Assembly (NCBI RefSeq): GCF_003577475.1
Contig: NZ_QPEP01000009.1
Span: 1-64,000 of the forward strand
DNA: 64,000 nucleotides
Direction of reading: 5' to 3'
DNA from: Salinibius halmophilus
GTDB taxonomy: Bacteria > Pseudomonadota > Gammaproteobacteria > Pseudomonadales > Natronospirillaceae
The position numbers and the translations under genes were made by a program. Each line of letters begins with the position of its first letter. Within the stretch, counting starts at the first letter, position 1. The notes beneath the pieces were generated by a model. That model searched no databases, was not told where the DNA came from, and saw nothing but the letters and a program-made list of their open reading frames with translations. Positions 58,885 through 64,000 of the stretch are shown here, piece by piece.

Positions 58885-60153
58885 ATGGACGTTATGCAGA
58901 AATTTGTCGCCTACGAGGCAGTCTACCTACTTACCAACGAGACGATCACCAAGGAGATGCGCTTTAGCGAGTTTGAAGCTGTGCTCGATCGTTATATCTC
59001 GGTGCCTGAGTTTATCAACAAGGTGGTAAAGGGTATTTACATCGCTGCCGATGACCAAATTTCACCCATGCATGCAGTTCTGTTTGCGCTTCCTTTTGAC
59101 GGTAAGGGGCTAGCAGACGCTCGCTGGCATTTAAACCTATCTACCATGGCGCCTATGCTCAATGCACAGTTGTGTGGTATCCCCATTGTTCAGCGCGAGG
59201 GTTATCAAGGGGAGAAAAAAGATGTGCCCCTGTTGTGGACGCCTAAGACCCAAGTGTTAGGCGAAAAAGCATTAGGCAGCGTGCTGGGTCGGTTAAAAGA
59301 AAATCGCTTGGGCTTTAACATTGTTCGTAAGAGCGCGACAACAGAGCCTGTCCCCGAGCCTATTGCTGCACAACCGCCTGAGCAGTGGAAAGAGGTTGAG
59401 CTGCAGTTGCGCCAGAAAAAAGATGAGCTGGCAAAACAAATTGATGAACTGAACCAAGCTTTGGAGACTGAGCAGGGTAAGAATCTCTCATTAGAGCGCC
59501 ACTACCAAAAGTTTATTCAAGAAAAAGATGAAAAACTGTCACTGTTAAACCAAAAGCTAAAGCTGGCACAGCAAGAAGGCGAAGCGCACGCGAAGTTATC
59601 GGCTCGCAGTCAGGCTAAGCTTATCGAAGCTGAAGAAGCGCTAGAAAGCCTCACTGAGCGCTACGAAGCCATGATTGCCGCCCAGAGCGAGAAGCTTCAG
59701 GCATTAGAAGCTAAGAATGATGCTGAATTAATCCATCGACTCAAACAGCAGAATCAGCGCTTGGCAATCGACAGAGAATACCTAGACGGGGTGAAGCAAA
59801 AGTTAGAAACCCAGTTAGAACATACCCGAGAACAGCTGCAGCAAGCTGTGGATCAAAGCGCCGAGGGGCTATTAAAACAGCTGCAAGGGTCAGATGTGGA
59901 GATGGTGGTCTATCACCCAGGTTCGGGCCACACCGCGATTGCACCCAAGCGTTTAATGGAGTACCTAGACGACCCGCAAGCATGGGCTGCTGAGCATTGT
60001 GGTGTTAGCAAAGAGCATTATTTAGCTTGGCTTGAGCATTTTGATCGGCCTGTCTGCAAAGAATGCGGCAAGCCTGCTGCGAGGGTGAATAACCCAATTG
60101 ATTTTGATCGTGATAAAGATGTGTACTGCATGTTGCACAAACAAGCTTTGTAA
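58885..60153 (+). CDS. Coiled-coil protein of unknown function with C-terminal Cys/His motif
   Basis: A 422-residue cytoplasmic protein in three parts. The N-terminal globular region (1-150) resembles nothing I know. A long coiled coil follows (about 170-330; heptads rich in Glu, Lys, Leu and Gln). The C-terminal domain (335-422) begins DVEMVVYHPGSGHTAIAPKRLMEYL and has cysteines in CKECGKPAARV and YCMLHK, plausible as a zinc-binding site. No family name can be given. It stands alone between the tRNA cluster and the convergent transporter operon. Structural or partitioning roles are possible but unsupported. Confidence 0.75.
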   Translation: MDVMQKFVAYEAVYLLTNETITKEMRFSEFEAVLDRYISVPEFINKVVKGIYIAADDQISPMHAVLFALPFDGKGLADARWHLNLSTMAPMLNAQLCGIPIVQREGYQGEKKDVPLLWTPKTQVLGEKALGSVLGRLKENRLGFNIVRKSATTEPVPEPIAAQPPEQWKEVELQLRQKKDELAKQIDELNQALETEQGKNLSLERHYQKFIQEKDEKLSLLNQKLKLAQQEGEAHAKLSARSQAKLIEAEEALESLTERYEAMIAAQSEKLQALEAKNDAELIHRLKQQNQRLAIDREYLDGVKQKLETQLEHTREQLQQAVDQSAEGLLKQLQGSDVEMVVYHPGSGHTAIAPKRLMEYLDDPQAWAAEHCGVSKEHYLAWLEHFDRPVCKECGKPAARVNNPIDFDRDKDVYCMLHKQAL

Positions 60154-60157
60154 GCGG

Positions 60158-60183
60158 CAAAAAAAAGAGGGCCGAAGCCCTCT
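60158..60183 (-). terminator. Rho-independent terminator of the ABC transporter operon
   Basis: On the minus strand the stem agagggc/gccctct with a ttcg loop is followed by eight T residues. Confidence 0.88.
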
Positions 60184-60207
60184 AGTGTAGCTGTAAGACT
60201 AAATCGA

Positions 60208-61182
60208 TTAACTATACAGATGGCAGCGCGTGAAGTGGTTATCGGCCAATTGGGTAACGCCTGGCATTTCTTTGCGGCAGTGATCGGTTGCCGATAAACA
60301 GCGCTCGGCAAACGGGCAGCCCACTGAATCTGGATACCAAACTGGAATCTCCCCACGCTCACCGCCTTGTAGAGGTGCATCAATTCTCTTGCTTGGGTCT
60401 GGCACCGCACTAATTAGCAATTGCGTGTATGGGTGCTTAGGCGCTTGGGTAATGGTTTCTGTGTCGCCCCATTCCACCATGTGCCCGACATACATTACTG
60501 CGGTTTGCTCGGCAAAGTATCGTGCTGTGGCAATATCGTGGGTAATGTACATAAAGCCGATGTCATGTTTGTCTTTCATATCAGACATCAGATTGAGTAC
60601 ACCAATTCGAATCGACACGTCAAGCATCGAAGTAGGCTCATCGGCTAGAATAATTTCAGCCCCTGCTGCCATGCCACGGGCAATATTAACCCGTTGCCGT
60701 TGACCACCGGAAAGCTCATGCGGGTACTTATCAGCCGTCGCTTTAGCAGGTGTAAGGCCAACTTCGGTTAATACTCTTAGTACTTCCGCTTCGAGTGCAT
60801 CGCCTTTAAGTTTGCGATGAATTTTTAGTGGCCGCTCAATATGATGGCGAATGGTATGAGTTGGGTTGAGCGAGGCAAACGGGTCCTGAAACACCATTTG
60901 TACTTTCTGGCGAAATTTACGTTTGTCGTCGCCTTTAAGCTTCACCACATTTTTGCCATTCAGCTCAATCTCACCGCCGGTTGGGTCGTGAATTCCAGTA
61001 ATGATTTTAGCAATGGTACTTTTGCCACTACCCGATTCACCAACAATCGCTAGCGCCTTACCACTCTCTAGGTTGAGGCTAACGTCATTGAGGGCGCGCA
61101 TCTTTTTCGGATTGAGCGTTGTGCCACCGCTGCGGAAGTCTTTTTTAAGACCCTTTACTGTTAGGGTTAACTTTTCGCTCAT
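60208..61182 (-). CDS. Oligosaccharide/peptide ABC transporter ATP-binding protein (DppF/OppF-like)
   Basis: One of two ATPases driving import. The 324-residue protein has Walker A GESGSGKST, signature LSGGQRQR, Walker B EIILADEPTSMLD and the Cys-containing C-terminal oligopeptide/dipeptide motif (CPFAERC...RCH). It overlaps the preceding ATPase gene by 4 bases. The gene order permease-permease-ATPase-ATPase and the DEPTSMLDVSIRIGVLNLM and DKHDIGFMYITHDIATARYF wording recall the chitin-oligosaccharide transporter of Vibrio (VC0616) more than peptide transporters; substrate is inferred. Confidence 0.9.
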   Translation of the reverse strand: MSEKLTLTVKGLKKDFRSGGTTLNPKKMRALNDVSLNLESGKALAIVGESGSGKSTIAKIITGIHDPTGGEIELNGKNVVKLKGDDKRKFRQKVQMVFQDPFASLNPTHTIRHHIERPLKIHRKLKGDALEAEVLRVLTEVGLTPAKATADKYPHELSGGQRQRVNIARGMAAGAEIILADEPTSMLDVSIRIGVLNLMSDMKDKHDIGFMYITHDIATARYFAEQTAVMYVGHMVEWGDTETITQAPKHPYTQLLISAVPDPSKRIDAPLQGGERGEIPVWYPDSVGCPFAERCLSATDHCRKEMPGVTQLADNHFTRCHLYS

Positions 61183-62147
61183 GCTTTGGCCTCCAGCGGG
61201 TAGTGACAGCGGGCTAGGTGGCTTTGTACTTCGATCAGTTCAGGTACATTGGCTTTGCATTTGTCGTTGGCGTACTCGCAACGGGCGGCAAAGCGACAGC
61301 CATTTGGTACATTGCTTAAATCCAGCGGAGTACCTGGAATACCGATTAATGGCGTTTTTTCACCATGAATGGCAGGGAACGCGCGACCAAGGCCTTCGGT
61401 ATATGGGTGCTTAGGCACCGATAAAATCTCGGTGCTTGGTGCTACTTCAACGAGTTCACCAGCATACATGATGCCAATGCGATTCGAGAACTCGACCATC
61501 AGTGATAAGTCATGCGTGATAAACAAGATTGAGAAGCCAAGCTTCTTCTGTAGCTCGTGAATTTGTTGCAGAATTTCACGCTGCACCACAACATCCAAGG
61601 CAGTGGTTGGCTCGTCCATAACAATGAGTTTTGGCTTCAATGCCAAGGCAATCGCAATTACGATACGTTGGCGCATACCACCACTAAACTGGTGGGGGTA
61701 GTCGAACATTCTGCTTGGGCTGATACCAACCAAGTCTAATAACTCAGCGGTGCGTGCTTGCGCTTCTTTTTTATTGCGCACCACTTTGTGCGCCATCAGT
61801 GTGTCGCGGAACTGTTTTTCCACGCGTAATACTGGGTTGAGTGCGTTCATTGCACTCTGGAACACCATGCTTACATCACCCCAGCGATACTTCTGTAGGC
61901 GATCCTTATTCATGTCAAGCACTTCTTCGCCAGCAAACTTGATGCTACCTGAAGAGATAATGGCCGGTGGTTGGTGTAGGCGAGTCACACCATAAGCCAC
62001 GGTACTTTTACCACAACCCGACTCACCAGCAAGGCCGAATACTTCGCCTTCGCCAATGGTGAACGACACGTTATTGACGGCCCGCACGCTAGTGTCAGCG
62101 GTTAGGTAGTCGATGCATAGGTTATTAACTTCTAATAATGGCTTCAT
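61179..62147 (-). CDS. Oligosaccharide/peptide ABC transporter ATP-binding protein (DppD/OppD-like)
   Basis: Partner ATPase of 322 residues with Walker A GESGCGKST, signature FSGGMRQR, Walker B LIVMDEPTTALD, the switch ITHDLS and the same C-terminal Cys-rich motif (CRFAARCEYANDKC). Overlaps both neighbours by 4 bases (ATGA), a tightly coupled operon. Probably the equivalent of Vibrio VC0617. Confidence 0.9.
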   Translation of the reverse strand: MKPLLEVNNLCIDYLTADTSVRAVNNVSFTIGEGEVFGLAGESGCGKSTVAYGVTRLHQPPAIISSGSIKFAGEEVLDMNKDRLQKYRWGDVSMVFQSAMNALNPVLRVEKQFRDTLMAHKVVRNKKEAQARTAELLDLVGISPSRMFDYPHQFSGGMRQRIVIAIALALKPKLIVMDEPTTALDVVVQREILQQIHELQKKLGFSILFITHDLSLMVEFSNRIGIMYAGELVEVAPSTEILSVPKHPYTEGLGRAFPAIHGEKTPLIGIPGTPLDLSNVPNGCRFAARCEYANDKCKANVPELIEVQSHLARCHYPLEAKA

Positions 62148-63028
62148 GCTTTCACCTCACCACGCTTTAGCATGCGCTTGTAGCGCCGCAGGGCACCTTT
62201 GGCACGCAGTTTCGGGTTGGCCACTTCGTCGACCGCAAAGTTCAGCAGTGCTAATGACGCACCAAATAGTGAGATGGCAACACATGGCACGAGAAGGTCC
62301 CACCAGGCGCCCACATAAATAGCCGAGCTAGTTTGTGCATGATACAGCATGGTGCCCCAGCTGATGGATGTTGGGTCACCCAAACCAATGAACTCAAGCG
62401 TGGCTTGGGTCATAACGGCATAAATCACCGCCCCAATAAAGCCAGAACCAATGATTGAAATTAGGTTTGGCAATAGCTCAATGAAAATAATGCGCCGTGC
62501 TGGTTCGCCAATAAGTTCTGCTGCTTTAATGAACTCTTTTTCGCGCAATGCCAAGGTTTGTGAGCGAATCACCCTAGACCCCCAGGCCCAACTGGTCACA
62601 CCAATAATAAAGGCAATTAGGGCTGGGCTCACCTCACCTAAAAACGCTGCGAGTACTAGCAGCAGCGGTAACTGCGGCAGTACCAAAATAACGTTTGTAG
62701 CAAAGGTAATGACCTCATCAATACGACCGCCAAAGTAGCCAGCACTGAGGCCAGTGGCTAGGGCGATAAACGTAGTAATCAAACCGGCGGTAATACCAAC
62801 GGTAATCGAGATTTGTCCAGCGTAAAGCACCTGGCTAAACACATCACGGCCCATGCGCGAGGTGCCAAATAGGTGCTCACTGCTAGGCGCTTCGTGTGGT
62901 AAACCGACGCGGGCTTCTGGGTCATAGGGCGCGATAATCGGCGCGGCCAGCGAAATGACGATAAAAAACGCCATAATAGACATGCCGATAACGGCCTGCG
63001 GGTTGCGAATTAACAGTTTGAAAAACAT
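62144..63028 (-). CDS. ABC transporter permease (DppC-like)
   Basis: A 294-residue inner-membrane permease with about six spans and the EAA-type loop (EFIKAAELIGEPARRIIFIELLPNL). The N-terminus carries the conserved IIAPYDPEARVGLPHEAPSSEHLFGTSRMGRDVFSQVLYAG motif of oligopeptide-type permeases. Overlaps the upstream permease by one base and the downstream ATPase by four. Confidence 0.92.
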   Translation of the reverse strand: MFFKLLIRNPQAVIGMSIMAFFIVISLAAPIIAPYDPEARVGLPHEAPSSEHLFGTSRMGRDVFSQVLYAGQISITVGITAGLITTFIALATGLSAGYFGGRIDEVITFATNVILVLPQLPLLLVLAAFLGEVSPALIAFIIGVTSWAWGSRVIRSQTLALREKEFIKAAELIGEPARRIIFIELLPNLISIIGSGFIGAVIYAVMTQATLEFIGLGDPTSISWGTMLYHAQTSSAIYVGAWWDLLVPCVAISLFGASLALLNFAVDEVANPKLRAKGALRRYKRMLKRGEVKA

Positions 63029-64000
63029 TAGGCTTCACCTCCGTGGCGTACGCGTGGATCAAGCACCACGTAAAGCAGGTCTGCAAGGAAGTTGGCGGTC
63101 AGCATCACCATAGTGAAAATCAACATATGGCCCTGAACCAGCGGGTAATCGCGAGCTAGAATGGCTTGAAACATAATGTAGCCAATACCAGGGTAGTTAA
63201 ACACCACCTCGGTGATGAATGAACCACCCACCACAAAGCCTAGCGCCATGGCCAATGTTGTCATTGATGGCAACAAGGCGTTGCGCGCACCATAGGTAAA
63301 CATCACGCGGCTACCCGATAAGCCCTTAGCACGGCCCATAGTGATGTAGTCTTCGCCAAGCAAGTTAATCATGTTGGCGCGCATTGGGATCAAGAAACCC
63401 GCCATTTGGAACACCACTAGCGTGCCAATAGGCAGAATGGAGTGTTTAAGCACACTGCCGGCAAACTCGAAGGTCCACTGTGGGTCTAAGGAAGTGTCGT
63501 AACCATAGCCTGTGGGCAACCAATTGAGCCCAATACCAAAAATTATTAGGGCCACTAAGCAGATGACCACCGAAGGGATGGACTGCATGACCAGTGCCCC
63601 AGGTGTGGCGAGGCTGTCAAATATGGAACCCCTAAACCAAGCGGCAAGCAAGCCGAGAATAGAACCAAGCAAAAAGCTGATAATGGTGGATGAGCCAACC
63701 AAAAACAGCGTCCACACTAGGCCATCCGCCAATACTTCGCTTACTGGTTTAGGGAAGAATTTAGTCGATACGCCAAGGTCCCACTGGAACACGTTCACGA
63801 CGTACTGGAAATATTGTTGAATTAACGGGGCGTCCGAAAAACCAAAGGTGTCGCGCATGGCGTCGATGGTTTCTGGCGACATCCGCGCCATCTGGGGGCC
63901 GAACATAATCGCCAACGGGTCACCAGGCATAATGCGAGGCAAGAAAAAGTTAATGGTAGCGGCAATAAGAAAGGCTACCAGGTAGAACGACAAGCGTCTG
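63028..64000 (-). CDS. ABC transporter permease (DppB-like), 5' end outside the window
   Basis: At least 323 residues with six spans and the loop EDYITMGRAKGLSGSRVMFTYGARNALLPS. The frame stays open to the window edge; the codons before 63993 read R-R-L, which matches the usual RR-F-S start of such permeases, so the true start is probably a few residues beyond 64000 and the TTG at 63993 is not it. The solute-binding protein gene would be expected just upstream, outside the window. Confidence 0.9.
   Translation of the reverse strand, partial: RRLSFYLVAFLIAATINFFLPRIMPGDPLAIMFGPQMARMSPETIDAMRDTFGFSDAPLIQQYFQYVVNVFQWDLGVSTKFFPKPVSEVLADGLVWTLFLVGSSTIISFLLGSILGLLAAWFRGSIFDSLATPGALVMQSIPSVVICLVALIIFGIGLNWLPTGYGYDTSLDPQWTFEFAGSVLKHSILPIGTLVVFQMAGFLIPMRANMINLLGEDYITMGRAKGLSGSRVMFTYGARNALLPSMTTLAMALGFVVGGSFITEVVFNYPGIGYIMFQAILARDYPLVQGHMLIFTMVMLTANFLADLLYVVLDPRVRHGGEA

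Noticed and set aside
60208..64000. Straight annotation as a dipeptide transporter
   Set aside because: The domain family is shared by peptide and chitin-oligosaccharide importers. Sequence wording and the chitin genes nearby favour the latter, and the binding protein that would decide is outside the window.

Overview
The window reads as a chromosomal segment of a marine-type gammaproteobacterium. The gene orders recA-recX-alaS-lysC-csrA-tRNA-Ser-tRNA-Arg, mutS-fdxA and cbrA-cbrB-pcnB-folK-panB-panC are all typical of that class. The Na+-pumping oxaloacetate decarboxylase (oadGAB) and a chitin-oligosaccharide gene set resembling that of Vibrio fit a marine or brackish habitat. I cannot name the genus from sequence alone.

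Layout. 1-0.9 kb: end of an rRNA operon (5S and terminator), a REP-bounded repeat element and a CsrB-like regulatory RNA. 0.95-2.6 kb: pgi. 2.6-3.6 kb: an odd histidine-phosphatase-fold protein. 3.8-11.8 kb (minus): cbrX-cbrA-cbrB and pcnB-folK-panB-panC. 12-15.3 kb: a membrane protein and ilvIH. 15.4-18.3 kb: a GIN-domain lipoprotein, convergent with a secreted chitin-binding serine protease. 18.7-24.4 kb: TPP riboswitch and thiC-thiO-thiS-thiG-thiDE. 24.5-31.3 kb: diguanylate cyclase, acyl-CoA dehydrogenase-like flavoprotein, Fur-box-preceded iron ABC ATPase, secreted EEP nuclease, DUF1853, DedA-like and DUF2798 proteins. 31.5-37.2 kb: chemoreceptor and a LacI-GH9-GlcNAc kinase-GNAT operon. 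37.3-43 kb: fdxA, mutS, pncC, LexA-controlled recA, recX. 43-46.7 kb: a decaying accessory patch with two toxin-antitoxin loci whose toxins are broken, a HAD/GNAT junction, a possible effector remnant with an immunity-like gene, and many repeats. 46.8-51.8 kb: alaS, lysC, csrA and tRNA genes. 51.9-57.5 kb: LysR with a divergent DUF1127-like small gene, dusC, oadGAB. 57.6-58.4 kb: three Val-Asp tRNA pairs with two hairpin elements that end in tRNA-Asp 3' tails. 58.7-60.2 kb: an unknown coiled-coil protein. 60.2-64 kb (minus): an oligosaccharide/peptide ABC transporter running off the window end.

Functional links. CsrA (50.9 kb) and the CsrB-like RNA (0.6 kb) form a regulator/sponge pair. CbrAB controls carbon/nitrogen use in pseudomonads. 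The secreted chitin-binding protease, chemoreceptor, cytoplasmic GH9 enzyme, GlcNAc kinase, LacI repressor and VC0616-0619-like ABC transporter suggest a chitin/chitosan-oligosaccharide lifestyle.

The most unusual theme is a large set of intergenic palindromes that begin with GTAG and have covarying stems (REP/REPIN-like). Several of them sit in the middle of 120-300 bp imperfect inverted repeats whose arms are unique to each site. One of these lies between the TPP riboswitch and thiC, and its outer stem would cover the thiC ribosome binding site.
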